NCBI GenBank assembly: GCA_037974335.1
Contig: CM075760.1
Span: 38,468,182-38,532,181 of the forward strand
Length of the DNA: 64,000 bases
Direction: 5' to 3'
Source of the DNA: Prionace glauca
Lineage: Eukaryota > Chordata > Chondrichthyes > Carcharhiniformes > Carcharhinidae
Part shown: positions 27,101 to 32,170 of the stretch, in pieces
Layout: every line of letters starts with the position of its first letter
Numbering within the stretch: position 1 is the stretch's first letter
The notes under the pieces: generated by a model
The model's database searches: none
What the model saw: the letters and a program-made list of their open reading frames with translations, nothing else
What the model was told of the DNA's origin: nothing
Translations under genes and position numbers: made by a program

Positions 27101-27858
27101 TATAGGGTTAGGGGCACGAGAAAAAAAAACTACAACTACCGGTAAGCGTCCTAGTGACGACTTCCGGTTTCTAACTAATTTTTTAAAAAACCGCCGAAAC
27201 TTGCGACTTATTACTTGAAATAAAAAGTTAAACGGAATAAACAGAAAAATATACCTTGTTTTTGCCTCCTCACACGCCCAAAAATCGCTGCCTCTCGACT
27301 CTGCTCCACAGGAACAATCACTTACTTTGTCTTCCCACCCATTTCCAGCCCTGTCCCGACTGCGCCTGCCCTCCCGTCTGGGAGATGCACATGTGTCGGG
27401 AACGTGAATCCGGCGAAATGACCGATGCTCACAATCCGACCCACCCAAAACACATACACATCAGATAAGAGAATCCCTATCTCGCTCTCTCTCCATCTCT
27501 CTCTCTCTCTGTCCCTCTCTCTCTCTGTCCCTCTCTCTCTCTGTCCTTCTGTCTCTCTCCCTCTGTCCGTCTCTCTCCCTGTCTCTTGTGTATCTCTCTC
27601 TCTGTCTGTTTCTCTCTGTATCACTGTTTCTCTCTGTATCACTGTCTCTCTCTGTGTCTGACTCTCTCTCTTGCTCTCTCTCTCCCCTCCTTTGTCTCTG
27701 ACTCTCTATGTCTCTCTCCCTCTCTCCCTCTGTCTCTCTGACTCTCTCCCTCTTCCTGTGCAGTACTGGCAGGGAGACAGATCCTCACCCTGGAGCAGAG
27801 CGAGCCTTACGGGAGGATAACCATCCGGCCGGGCCCCAAGTACGAGGTGGGACTCTGA
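3066..27858 (+). CDS. REC8: REC8 meiotic cohesin subunit, C-terminal half (nine exons visible)
   Basis: REC8 is the meiosis-specific alpha-kleisin. It closes the SMC1/SMC3 ring and holds sister chromatids together until separase cuts it. Seen: nine splice-bounded exons on one strand, ending in a stop. Their products match human REC8, recalled from memory, in order: an Arg-rich block after PPVKP, then [40 protein letters not shown], and a final stretch with [19 protein letters not shown] and IRPGPKYE (human: LVLSAQQILHVKQ, KPYGR, IQPGPRFH). The last two exons form the conserved Rad21/Rec8 winged-helix segment that docks on the SMC1 head. About 270 residues are visible, against about 547 in human, so the N-terminal SMC3-binding half lies outside the window or in the gap. 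Exon phases agree throughout if the acceptor choices given for exons 2 and 3 are used. Introns range from about 0.8 to 6.8 kb and consist largely of repeats. Confidence 0.93.
3238..4215. repeat. 27-bp minisatellite in REC8 intron
   Basis: More than 30 copies of a unit close to CCATCCCTTACCCACAATCC followed by CCCCTCG, with length changes of a few bases. It generates Pro/Ser/His/Asn-rich open frames in all three frames (one of 385 codons), which is typical of a tandem repeat and not of a gene. Confidence 0.95.
4396..4530 (-). mobile_element. SINE tail fragment
   Basis: Minus-strand piece of the SINE family, with CTGCACATCTTTGGACATTA and the GGCCAATCCACCTA landmark. Bases 4531-4767 show nothing recognisable. 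Confidence 0.7.
4768..5090. repeat. (TG)n microsatellite, then C-run
   Basis: 4768-5008 is TGTGTG interrupted at intervals by TCTG, TTTG, GCATG and GGGAGGG, itself in larger repeated blocks. 5038-5090 is almost all C with a few A and T. Several Cys/Val-rich or Thr/His-rich open frames here are artefacts. Confidence 0.95.
5187..5319 (+). CDS. REC8: REC8 exon 2 of those visible
   Basis: Encodes [10 protein letters not shown], five Arg, then [20 protein letters not shown] and a short tail ending CPLSHS. The Arg block and the hydrophobic stretch after it match the PPPRRRRRRR-LLFWD region of human REC8. The best-looking acceptor is at 5171-5172 (GCTCCAG), giving an exon from 5173, but that is in phase only if exon 1 ends at 3140. 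The AG at 5185-5186 gives phase 0 after an exon ending at 3136. The donor is CACAGCC|GTGAGT, phase 1. Confidence 0.88.
5390..5895. repeat. 53-bp tandem array, second locus
   Basis: About ten diverged copies of the unit seen at 647-1253, here mostly as GTGTGGGTTGGGGGATTGGC with loss or gain of one to three bases per unit. Lies in a REC8 intron. Confidence 0.9.
5915..6325 (-). mobile_element. CR1-type LINE 3' fragment
   Basis: Minus-strand remnant of the ORF2 C-terminus and tail. [20 protein letters not shown] is readable, as in other CR1 copies here, with several frame losses. Confidence 0.75.
6330..6940. repeat. 69-bp tandem array, first locus
   Basis: About nine copies of a unit containing TGTCCTGGGAGTGTTTGATG, then GGGACAGTGTAGAGGGAGCT and TTACTCTGTATCTAACCC. 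A second array of the same unit lies at 12150-12830, two introns downstream in the same gene. Confidence 0.93.
7060..7119 (+). CDS. REC8: REC8 exon 3 of those visible
   Basis: Encodes [26 protein letters not shown] lines up with AELFRTP of human REC8, just before the GW motif. The first acceptor, TTCTGCAG at 7051-7052, would shift the frame relative to exon 2. The AG at 7058-7059 restores it (C plus TC). Either the downstream AG of this tandem acceptor is used, or a small exon lies unseen in the preceding intron. The donor is CCTATG|GTCAGT, phase 1. Confidence 0.85.
7135..7420 (-). mobile_element. LINE 3' fragment, clade uncertain
   Basis: Shares TTAGGGAGGGAGTT and the CCCCAGCCACA-TGAAGGA block with the longer copy at 17400-17965, where a non-LTR reverse transcriptase C-terminus is readable. 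Minus-strand orientation is inferred from that copy. Confidence 0.6.
7425..8180 (-). mobile_element. CR1-type LINE 3' fragment (tail family E)
   Basis: About 750 bases. It starts with the ACGGAAACAGACCCTTCAGC landmark and runs through the eroded ORF2 C-terminus, including the reverse complement of the stretch encoding the GVVxPHLEY-like end. No intact frame. 8181-8475 shows nothing recognisable. Confidence 0.8.
8550..8990 (+). mobile_element. tRNA-headed SINE, nearly complete
   Basis: Begins GGGCGACATGGTGGCACAGT, the Pol III A-box-like head of this family. It continues through TGGGTCACTGCCTGTG and the GGTTTCCTCCGG block, then TTGATTGGCCATGCTAAATT, to AACTTCATTGCAGTGTTAAT. A (CA)n tract at 8493-8541 precedes it. 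Part of the tail (8750-8870) looks like a second tail type inserted or recombined. Confidence 0.88.
9195..9515 (+). mobile_element. CR1-type LINE ORF2 fragment
   Basis: Plus-strand relic: GGAAGGCAAATGCAGTGTTA, then the equivalent of the [17 protein letters not shown] and FTRMIPGM segments of CR1 ORF2 ends. Frames are broken. Bases 8991-9194 hold no recognisable feature. Confidence 0.75.
9523..9628 (-). mobile_element. SINE head fragment
   Basis: Minus-strand copy of the tRNA-like head, with GGGAATTGAACCGGGTCCCT as the B-box side and CCACCACGGTGCC as the outer end. Confidence 0.8.
9722..10275 (-). mobile_element. CR1 LINE 3' fragment with open ORF2 C-terminus
   Basis: An open minus-strand frame of 143 codons ends at 9815 and includes [20 protein letters not shown] and [17 protein letters not shown]. 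This is the C-terminal region of the CR1 family at 13691, diverged by many substitutions. It is 5'-truncated. 10276-10525 holds no recognised repeat. Confidence 0.88.
10526..10629 (+). CDS. REC8: REC8 exon 4 of those visible
   Basis: With the G carried from exon 3 it reads [20 protein letters not shown] and continues to [18 protein letters not shown] matches GWLPPELLGLW of human REC8 and is the clearest landmark in the middle of the protein. Acceptor CCCCTACAG, donor ATGGAG|GTAACC, phase 0. Confidence 0.93.
10630..11066. repeat. C/T-rich simple sequence after the exon 4 donor
   Basis: Irregular CCCTTCC, CCTCTCTCC and CACTCACCC runs, including a roughly 110-base block present twice (about 10690-10800 and 10801-10915). 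The Pro/Ser-rich frame of 292 codons is an artefact. Confidence 0.9.
11097..11515 (+). mobile_element. tRNA-headed SINE with three 53-bp tail units
   Basis: Head at GGTGGCACAGTGATTAGCG, body CCGGTTTCCTCCCACACTCC, then three successive units of the 53-base element (from 11240, 11292 and 11343), ending with GGGCCGAATGATCTCCTTCT. It shows the tandem unit growing inside an otherwise ordinary SINE. Confidence 0.88.
11545..11832 (+). mobile_element. second SINE family (SINE2)
   Basis: Landmarks: GGTTCGAGTCCTGCCACAGC (Pol III B-box-like), GAATTTGAATTCAATAAAAT, AAACCCATCTGGTTCACT, GGCCTACATGTGACTCCAGA and GGGTAATAAATGCTGGGCCC. The same family occurs at 15120 and 18985. Only the 3' part of the tRNA-like head is visible. 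A CR1 tail scrap (11833-11970, minus) follows, up to the exon 5 acceptor. Confidence 0.85.
11998..12046 (+). CDS. REC8: REC8 exon 5 of those visible
   Basis: Small exon encoding [25 protein letters not shown] matches PREALEPSV of human REC8. Acceptor CTCTGTTACAG, donor GACCG|GTGAGT. It enters in phase 0 and leaves in phase 1, as exons 4 and 6 require. Confidence 0.92.
12150..12830. repeat. 69-bp tandem array, second locus
   Basis: About nine copies of the unit described at 6330-6940 (GGGAGTGTTTGATGGGGGAC, GAGGGAGCTTTACTCTGTAT), some shortened. It fills nearly the whole intron between exons 5 and 6. Confidence 0.93.
12869..12923 (+). CDS. REC8: REC8 exon 6 of those visible
   Basis: With the G from exon 5 it encodes [18 protein letters not shown] and ends in phase 2. 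Acceptor TTTTTGCCACAG, donor TTGG|GTAATT. The acidic sequence is poorly conserved in REC8. The call rests on splice sites and on phases that fit both neighbours. Confidence 0.85.
13090..13445 (-). mobile_element. two Rex1-type LINE tails in tandem
   Basis: 13090-13300 and 13316-13445 are separate copies of the same 3' tail: TTTGATTTATTACTGTCACG, AATGAAAACTATTGTTTCTTGC, then GAGAGAATGCAGAATGTA. Compared with 41947-44170 they are minus-strand 3' ends of the Rex1-type LINE. The second is shortened. Confidence 0.8.
13446..14960 (-). mobile_element. CR1-type LINE 3' fragment (family C), split by a younger CR1
   Basis: The two parts, 13446-13690 and 14499-14960, fit together as one degraded minus-strand 3' end with a tail at CATAGAAACATAGAAGATAG. 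The inner side encodes an ORF2 C-terminus containing [20 protein letters not shown]. The interruption falls in the stretch CACCACTCTT / TTTGGGTGAAGAAATG. Confidence 0.85.
13691..14498 (-). mobile_element. young CR1 LINE copy (family B), 5'-truncated
   Basis: Uninterrupted minus-strand frame of 235 codons ending at 13789: [20 protein letters not shown], later [20 protein letters not shown], ending in GERAGRWS. This is the C-terminal third of CR1 ORF2, followed by a tail ending in repeated AAGAACAT. It is nearly identical to the copies at 24104, 47179 and the right edge, so the insertion is recent. It sits inside an older CR1 fragment in the same orientation. Confidence 0.92.
14975..15512 (-). 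mobile_element. Rex1-type LINE tail interrupted by SINE2
   Basis: Tail pieces at 14975-15118 and 15424-15512 are the same 3' end, with TTATTATTGTCACATGTATT before and AGAAAGGAGAGGGTGTAGAA after the interruption. A SINE2 copy fills 15120-15423. 15513-15638 shows nothing recognisable. Confidence 0.8.
15120..15423 (+). mobile_element. SINE2 copy inside a LINE tail
   Basis: Carries CCTGACACAGCAGCTGGTGG, GAATTTGAATTCAATAAAAA, CTGGTCTGGCCTACATGTGA and GGGCAATAAATGCTGGACCC, in the same order as at 11545. The insertion is younger than the surrounding Rex1 tail. Confidence 0.85.
15640..17215 (-). mobile_element. CR1-type LINE fragment (tail family E), split by an opposite-strand piece
   Basis: 15640-16440 is the 3' end and 16800-17215 the next part inward, readable on the minus strand as eroded reverse transcriptase around the VPQG/FADDTK region. 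A plus-strand LINE piece lies between them. The fragment reaches within 20 bases of the exon 7 acceptor. Confidence 0.8.
16441..16790 (+). mobile_element. LINE fragment inserted in opposite orientation
   Basis: Carries TTTACAGATGACACCAAGAT (the FADDTK segment), a stretch complementary to 16805-16845 in the flanking LINE, then a jump to the tail with GGGCCAAAAGGCCTGTTTCC. It is an internally deleted copy. Related sequences in both orientations form a short inverted repeat here. Confidence 0.75.
17233..17358 (+). CDS. REC8: REC8 exon 7 of those visible
   Basis: Encodes [20 protein letters not shown], then [20 protein letters not shown]. The Pro/Glu/Leu-rich composition matches the region before the REC8 C-terminal domain. 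Acceptor CTCCCGTGCAG. It enters in phase 2 and exits in phase 2 at CTGGA|GTAAGT. An internal GTGAGC at 17279 could act as an earlier donor, but the reading frame stays open and REC8-like beyond it. Confidence 0.85.
17400..17965 (-). mobile_element. LINE 3' part, clade uncertain
   Basis: On the minus strand the inner end reads [20 protein letters not shown], a typical C-terminal segment of non-LTR reverse transcriptases (VMEYSPLAW). The rest is eroded ORF end and tail. A second copy is at 7135-7420. It lacks the YCVQFW signature of the CR1 copies in this window. Confidence 0.7.
17966..18915 (-). mobile_element. Rex1-type LINE 3' end split by a SINE
   Basis: 17966-18215 carries the tail (TTATTATTGTAACATATATT, ATGGCAGCAGGGAAGAAGC). 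18696-18915 resumes with GAGCCATACCAAGCTGTGCT and the coding end, where [16 protein letters not shown] on the minus strand matches the FLGVH segment of Rex1-type ORF2. The SINE at 18216-18695 lies between, with some LINE bases lost. Confidence 0.8.
18216..18695 (-). mobile_element. SINE with five or six 53-bp tail units
   Basis: Minus-strand SINE starting TAGAATCCCTACAAGCAGGA. It carries a run of five to six units with GGCCAATCCACCTAACCTGC and ATCTTTGGATACTAAGGG at a spacing of about 53 bases. Another case of the tail unit multiplied in place. Confidence 0.85.
18985..19330 (+). mobile_element. SINE2 copy with fuller head
   Basis: The tRNA-like part (GACTCACCGATCCAGGGTAA, GAGTTTGAATCCTGCCACGG) precedes the usual SINE2 body and the GGGCAATAGATGCTGGACCC end. 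19331-19498 is unremarkable. Confidence 0.8.
19499..20796. repeat. 1.3-kb CT-rich satellite running into a REC8 acceptor
   Basis: Almost pure pyrimidine on the + strand: CTCTCTCTCTCTCACTCC followed by ATCT, GTCT or GTTT, in units of roughly 14-24 bases with higher-order blocks. It continues without break to the TCTCTGCAG acceptor of exon 8. Both long Ser/Leu-rich frames (502 and 585 codons) are artefacts, although one happens to run in frame into the true exon. Confidence 0.97.
20810..20919 (+). CDS. REC8: REC8 exon 8: first half of the winged helix
   Basis: After the split Asp codon it encodes [20 protein letters not shown], then [27 protein letters not shown] and SRIFFICL align with NREPDFSSLVSP and ARVFYLLL of human REC8. 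This is the start of the C-terminal kleisin domain that binds the SMC1 head. Acceptor TTTCTCTGCAG, donor TTAG|GTAAGA, phase 1. Confidence 0.95.
20920..21792. other. REC8 intron stretch, no gene recognised
   Basis: C-rich just after the exon, a short (AC) run at 21060, then GC-rich sequence with repeated GGGCATGGGCACTTTG-like phrases around 21480-21560. No splice-bounded exon or known repeat was recognised. Confidence 0.5.
21879..24104 (-). pseudogene. CR1 family A ORF2: reverse transcriptase and C-terminus
   Basis: Reads [10 protein letters not shown] (the end of the endonuclease), then the linker, then reverse transcriptase with [72 protein letters not shown] and the catalytic FADDTK. A frame change near 22350 separates these 600 or so residues from the last 157, which contain [20 protein letters not shown] and [16 protein letters not shown]. 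The enzyme would copy the element's RNA at the nicked target. Clade from the ADDTK and YCVQFW signatures, by memory. Confidence 0.92.
24104..25532 (-). mobile_element. young CR1 LINE copy (family B) inside family A
   Basis: An open minus-strand frame of 428 codons (25496-24210) starts inside the reverse transcriptase at SVVGKML-equivalent sequence and runs through [58 protein letters not shown] and [20 protein letters not shown] to the family stop. 5'-truncated at AAAAGGCGGGG. The 3' end has repeated ATAAGAACAT. The coding sequence is uninterrupted and nearly identical to the copies at 13691 and 47179. Insertion is in the same orientation as the host LINE. Confidence 0.95.
25533..26080 (-). 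pseudogene. CR1 family A ORF2: AP endonuclease
   Basis: Exonuclease-endonuclease-phosphatase fold of the type that nicks target DNA for CR1 LINEs. Motifs: [13 protein letters not shown] just upstream of an in-frame [12 protein letters not shown] (catalytic Glu), [17 protein letters not shown] and [14 protein letters not shown] (Asp and Asn). The SDHN motif lies beyond the family B insertion. The protein is interrupted at PTRGEA by that insertion. Confidence 0.9.
26180..27058 (-). pseudogene. CR1 family A ORF1: zinc knuckle, coiled coil and SGNH esterase
   Basis: Starts [10 protein letters not shown], followed by CGKC, a leucine-heptad stretch ([19 protein letters not shown]), a basic linker, and then the esterase block with [12 protein letters not shown] (nucleophile Ser in GDS). 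In a second frame follow [23 protein letters not shown] and [13 protein letters not shown] (catalytic Asp/His). ORF1 proteins with an esterase domain are known in CR1-clade LINEs. One frame change near 26640 breaks it. Compare the intact 299-residue ORF1 at 60767. Confidence 0.9.
27478..27757. repeat. CT/GT-rich simple sequence before the last REC8 exon
   Basis: CTCTCTCTGTCC, TCTCTGTATCACTGT and similar runs lead straight to the CTGTGCAG acceptor at 27763. As at exon 8, an expanded pyrimidine tract abuts a REC8 exon. 27351-27477 is unassigned. Confidence 0.92.
27764..27858 (+). CDS. REC8: REC8 last exon: end of the winged helix and stop
   Basis: With the G from exon 8 it encodes [20 protein letters not shown], then [11 protein letters not shown] and TGA. 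This is the most conserved part of REC8 (human LVLSAQQILHVKQ, KPYGRLLIQPGPRFH). The hydrophobic face of the winged helix contacts the SMC1 head. Acceptor TTCCTGTGCAG. The tail is three residues longer than the human one. Confidence 0.97.
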
Positions 27859-27974
27859 GCCCCTTCCCGGACGCCGGACTGGCGGATGGGCCCGAGCAGC
27901 TGTAACCTGCAGTCTGGAGACGTAGGTGGGGACCAGGCGATTTGGACAGCCCGATGCCCCCACACTGAGAGCCA

Positions 27975-28508
27975 GCAACAGTGAAAAATATTGTTTCATG
28001 TGCACTATACAAAGCATACTGTTCATGGACAAGGAAAGGAGAGAGTGCAGAATGTAGTGTTACAGTCATAGCTAAGGTGCAGAGAAAGATCAACTTAATG
28101 CAAGGTAAGTCAGAAGCAGGTAACAAGCTGTTCTTGAGTTGGTTGGTGCGTGACCTCAGACTTTTGTATCTTTTTCCTGAGGGAGGAAGGTGGAAGAGAG
28201 AATGTCTGGGGTGTGCGGGGTCCTTAATTATGCTGGCTGCTTTGCTGAGGCAGCGGGAAGTGTTGACAGAGTCAGTGGATGGGAGGCTGGTTTGTTGCTG
28301 GATTGGGCTACATTCACGACCTTTTGTAGTTCCTGCAGTCTTGGGCAGAGCAGGAGCCCATACTGAGCTGTGATACAACCCCAGAAAGAATGCTTTCTAT
28401 GGTGCATCTATAAAAGTTGGTGAGAGTTGTAGCTGACATGCCAAGTTTCTTTTGAGTTCTGAGAAAGTAAAGGCGTTGGTGGGGCTTTCTTAACTACAGC
28501 ATCGCTGT
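27975..28508 (-). mobile_element. Rex1-type LINE 3' tail in the REC8 3' region
   Basis: Same tail as 41947-42490: AAATATTGTTTCATGTGCAC, GAGAGAGTGCAGAATGTAG, GGAAGGTGGAAGAGAGAATG, GGATTGGGCTACATTCACGA, AAGAATGCTTTCTATGGTGC. It may be part of the REC8 3' UTR if the signal at 28678 is used. Confidence 0.85.
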
Positions 28509-28677
28509 CCCATCGTCATTGAAACACTGCTCTCTATACTGCCAGGTCCAGTTGTCACAGGTTAATGCTGTTTATATTAATGAGGTTTTAATCTATTTTA
28601 TTGTGACTTGATTCGTTTCAATCAGTTTGTGCATTAATTAATGTTTGCAGGATTTGTCTGTATTCTTATTTAAACCA

Positions 28678-28683
28678 AATAAA
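28678..28683 (+). terminator. REC8: candidate REC8 polyadenylation signal
   Basis: An AATAAA hexamer in AT-rich sequence about 820 bases after the REC8 stop, the first I see downstream on this strand. Functional use is inferred. Confidence 0.4.
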
Positions 28684-29120
28684 CTATTTATTTATATTTA
28701 AGGAGTTTCTGGTGCTGCTTGTATGTTCTAGATTTAGGAGAAATTAGATTATTTCTGTCTCTCTGTGTGAGTCTCTCCCTCTGGGCTCAATAATGCCATC
28801 GTGTTGCACCCATTTTCGGATGCGATAACTTGGTAAAGTGGAGTGTAAGGTGAGGAGCACAATCCATGCCCGCCTCTGCGCCCGTTCCCCCTTTACCAAG
28901 CAGCTAAAATGGCTGTGATCAGCACCGCACCCTAAACGGGTGCGACGTCAATTTAAACGCATTTGTATTTGGATGCTCAAACGTCCCTGCGTTTCCCCTT
29001 TTACCATCACGTTCGCGCATCCAGATTCAGCAAGAAACAGACATGGTCTGCAAAGATGTGTTTTGGGCGCTCCAGCTTCTGAAGAGGTAAATACAGAGCT
29101 TCCAGCAGCTGTCTGACTCA
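28684..29120. other. intergenic stretch, no gene recognised
   Basis: Mixed-composition sequence. GGTGCGACGTCAATTT around 28938 contains a GACGTCA (CRE-like) match, which could be chance. No exon or known repeat was recognised. Confidence 0.4.
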
Positions 29121-29790
29121 GGTCAGATCCAACCAGAGAACATCTGGACAACCAGAGAACATCTGGACCACCTCAACCACTGAGGTGGTGGAAGGGGAGG
29201 GAGTCCAGATGTTCTCTGGTTGGAGGAGGGGTTGGGAGGGAGGGAGACCAGATGTTCCCTGGTTTGAGGGGGGTGGGAGGGCAGATGTTCCCTGGTTGGA
29301 GAGGGGAGGGAGGCCAGATGTTCTCTGGTTGGAGGGGGTTGGGGGGAGGGAGGCCAGATGTTCTCTGGAGGGGGATGGGGGGGAGGGAGGCCAGATGTTC
29401 TCTGGTTGGAGGAGGGGTTGGGAGGGAGGGAGACCAGATGTTCCCTGGTTGGAGGGGGGTGGGAGGCCAGATGTTCCCTGGTTGGAGGGGGGAGGGAGGC
29501 CAGATGTTCTCTGGTTGGAGGAGGGGTTGGGAGGGAGGGAGACCAGATGTTCCCTGGTTGGAGGGGGGTGGGAGGGGAGGCCAGATGTTCCCTGGTTGGA
29601 GGGGGGAGGGAGGCCAGATGTTCTCTGGTTGCAGGGCGGAAGCCAGATGTTCTCTGGTTGGAGGGGGGAGGGAGGCCAGATGTTCTCTGGTTGGAGGGGG
29701 GAGGGAGGCCAGATGTTCTCTGGTTGCAGGGGGGTGGGGGGGAGGCCAGATGTTCTCTGGTTGGATGGGGTGGCGAGGAGGCCAGATGGT
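29121..29790. repeat. 33-bp minisatellite with a palindromic edge
   Basis: About 18 copies of CCAGATGTTCTCTGGTTGG (or TTCCCTGG) plus a G-rich spacer of 12-25 bases. The left edge, 29130-29225, contains the same motif inverted (AACCAGAGAACATCTGGA, twice) around CCACCTCAACCACTGAGGTGG, so a long hairpin can form. The Pro/Ser-rich and Gly/Arg-rich frames of up to 275 codons are artefacts. 29791-30050 shows nothing recognisable. Confidence 0.95.
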
Positions 29791-30050
29791 GTTCTGGGCC
29801 ACTTTCTCTGGCCCAGGAGCAGTGACAATGTGGCAGGGGAGTGTTTTGTACTGTACCTGCACAGTTGAAGGCTCCACTCGGAGCAGCCGTGTTTCGGGTG
29901 CGATAAATCCCACTCACAGGTTTCTGCAGCACAATTCAGAATCACTGCTTTTTTCTCAAGCAGAGTTCATATGGGGCACCTGAGGACGGGTTTACAAGTC
30001 GGATCTGGATCATGCCAGATTCAGTCCATAGAATCAAAATGGTAAAATCG

Positions 30051-30572
30051 GGCCTTCTCTCTGTGTCTCTCAAACACACACTCAGTCTGTCTCTCTATCT
30101 CTGTCTCTCTCTGTCTGTGTTGTGCTCTCACTCTCTCCCTCTGTTTCTGTGTGTCTCTCTCCCTGTCTGTCTCTCTCTCTCTCACACGGACTCAGTCTAT
30201 CTATGTCTGTCTCTGTCTGTCACTCCCTCTCTCCCCCTGTCTCTCACTCTGTCTTTCTCTCTCTAACTCTGTCTCTTTCTTTCTCTCACTCTGTCTCATT
30301 TCACTGTCACTCTCTCTCTCTGACTCACCTCTGACTCTCCCTCTCTCAGGGGCACTCTGTCTCTGTCATCCTGTCTCTCTATCTCTCTTTGTCTTTCCTA
30401 TCTCTCTCTCCATCTCTTGCTCCGTCAGTGCTATTCTCTCTCTCTGTCCTTGTCTCCATCTCTGTTTTTTCCTATCTCTCCCTTCTCACTCAGTCCCTCT
30501 GTCCCTGTCTATCTCTATCTCTCCCTCTCTGTCTCACTCACTCTCATTTCCCTCTCTCTTGGCCTCGCTTCT
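30051..30572. repeat. CT-rich simple sequence
   Basis: Irregular CTCTCTGTCTC, CACTCTCT and TATCTCTC runs without a clean unit. Confidence 0.92.
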
Positions 30573-30574
30573 TT

Positions 30575-31390
30575 TTTAATACTAATGTCACGAGTAGGCT
30601 TACATGAACACTGCGATGAAGTTACTGTGAAAATCTCTGAGTTGCCACACCCCAGCGCCTGTTCAGGTACACTGAGGGAGAATTTAGTACAGCTCAATGC
30701 ACTTAACCAGCACGTCTTTTGAACTGTGGGAGGAAACTAGAGCGCCTGGAGGAAACTCACACAGATACAGGAAGAACATGCGGACTCCGCACAGACAGTG
30801 ACCCGAACTGGGAATCACACCCGGGTGGACCCAAACAGCCACTGGAGTGTGACGATCAGGGAATTTTTCACAGTAACTTCACAGGGTCATAAAGGTTTAC
30901 AGCATGGAAACAGGCCCTTCGGCCCAACTTGTCCATGCTGCCCCTTTTTTTAACCCCCAAGTTATTCCCATTTGCCCACATTTGGCCCATATCCCTCTAT
31001 ACCCATCTTACCCATGTAACCATCTAAACATTTTTAAAAGACAAAATTGTACTCCCGTCTACTACCACCTCTGGCAGCTTGTTCCAGACACTCACCACCC
31101 TCTACATGAAATAGTAACCCCTCTGGATCCTTCTGTATCTCTCCCCTCTCACCTTAAACCTATGCCCTCTAGTTTTAGACTCCCCCACAGTTGGGAAAAG
31201 ATGTTGACTATCTAGCTGATTTATGTCCCTCATTATTTTATAGACTTCTATAAGCTCATCCCTTAGCCTCCTCTGCTCCAGAGAAAAAATGTCCCAGTCG
31301 GTCCAGCCTCTCCTTATAATTCAGTGTTAATGTACTGTTAATATAAGCAGTGTTGCAGTGTTAATGTAAGCTGACTTGCGACACTAATAA
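30575..31390. mobile_element. SINE pieces in opposite orientation with a LINE inserted
   Basis: 30575-30830 is a minus-strand SINE (GAAGTTACTGTGAAAATCTC, GGGAGGAAACTAGAGCGCC, head near CACCCGGGTGG). 30831-30885 is the start of a plus-strand SINE tail (TTTTTCACAGTAACTTCAC). After the LINE at 30886-31315 the plus-strand tail resumes with CAGTGTTAATGTAAGCTGAC. Confidence 0.75.
30886..31315 (-). mobile_element. CR1-type LINE tail (family E) inside a SINE tail
   Basis: GGTTTACAGCATGGAAACAG and CTTCGGCCCAACTTGTCCAT, then the eroded coding end, as at 7425 and 15640. It splits a SINE tail, so it is younger than that SINE. Confidence 0.8.
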
Positions 31391-31754
31391 GTACTTTTAC
31401 AGATTCACAGTGGGATCTACATTATACACACACACACGTGAATGTCTCACTGTGAATTCCCTGAATCTGCAGTTCCTAACTCCGCTCATTCCCAGAATAT
31501 TTCTCACAGTGAGGTGAGGAACTGCATCCCACTGATCCTGGCTTGGGAAGTGGTGGAGAGAGGAAGGGGGAGGGGGGAAACAGTCCAGAGATTCCTCTGA
31601 GTCAGCCTGAGCCAAGACTCTGCACCTGGGCCAAGGATTCAACATCCAGCTGCTACCAGGCAGCCTGTCGTCAGTTTATTGGCCTGTTACTCCCCACACA
31701 TCCTACCCCCAAGCTGGCCTCATCAATTCCAACGCCAAGCGGGGGATGGATGGC
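31391..31754. other. intergenic stretch, no gene recognised
   Basis: A short (AC) run at 31425, otherwise mixed sequence without a recognised exon or repeat. Confidence 0.4.
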
Positions 31755-32135
31755 CACCTAGAATCATAGAATCTCTACAGTAATGAAGGAGGCCATTCAG
31801 TCCATTGAGTCTGTACCGAATACAATCCCACCCAGGCACTATCCCCATAACCTCAAACATTTACCCTGCTAATCCCCAGACACTAAGGGGCAAATTAGCA
31901 TAGCCAATCTACGTAACCTGCACATCTTTAGACACTAACGGGCAGCTTAGTATGGCCAATTCCCCCCAACCGGCACATCTGGACACTAAGGGAAAAATTA
32001 GCATGGCCAATCCACCCTGAAGCACCCAGACGAAACCCATGCAGACATGGGGAGAATGTGCAGGCAGTGACCCAAACTGGGAATTGAACCCAGGTCCCTG
32101 GCGCAGCTAACCACTGCACTACCAGGCTGCCTTAG
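31755..32135 (-). mobile_element. SINE with about three tail units
   Basis: From ATCATAGAATCTCTACAGTA through three units with ATTAGCATAGCCAATCTACG-like sequence to the tRNA-like head GGGAATTGAACCCAGGTCCC and CCACTGCACTACCAGGCTGC. Confidence 0.85.
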
Positions 32136-32170
32136 TTGAAGGATCAATAGGCAAGGGGCGTGACACAGAT

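Larger units (their letters stand above)
21793..27350 (-). mobile_element. nearly full-length CR1 LINE (family A) with a CR1 insert
   Basis: A minus-strand CR1-clade retrotransposon whose 5' end is placed only approximately. In order from its 5' end: leader (about 27350-27060), ORF1 (27058-26180), AP endonuclease (about 26080-25533), the family B insertion (25532-24104), then reverse transcriptase and C-terminus (24103-21879), and tail. The endonuclease reads straight across the insertion: PTRGEA on one side, [14 protein letters not shown] on the other. Besides the insertion I see a frame change in ORF1 near 26640, an in-frame stop early in the endonuclease (near 26020) and a frame change near 22350. 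Not autonomous now. Confidence 0.92.

Noticed and set aside
29118-29983. Frames of up to 275 codons in both strands over the 33-bp minisatellite
   Set aside because: The unit is divisible by three and translates openly in several frames. No exon context.
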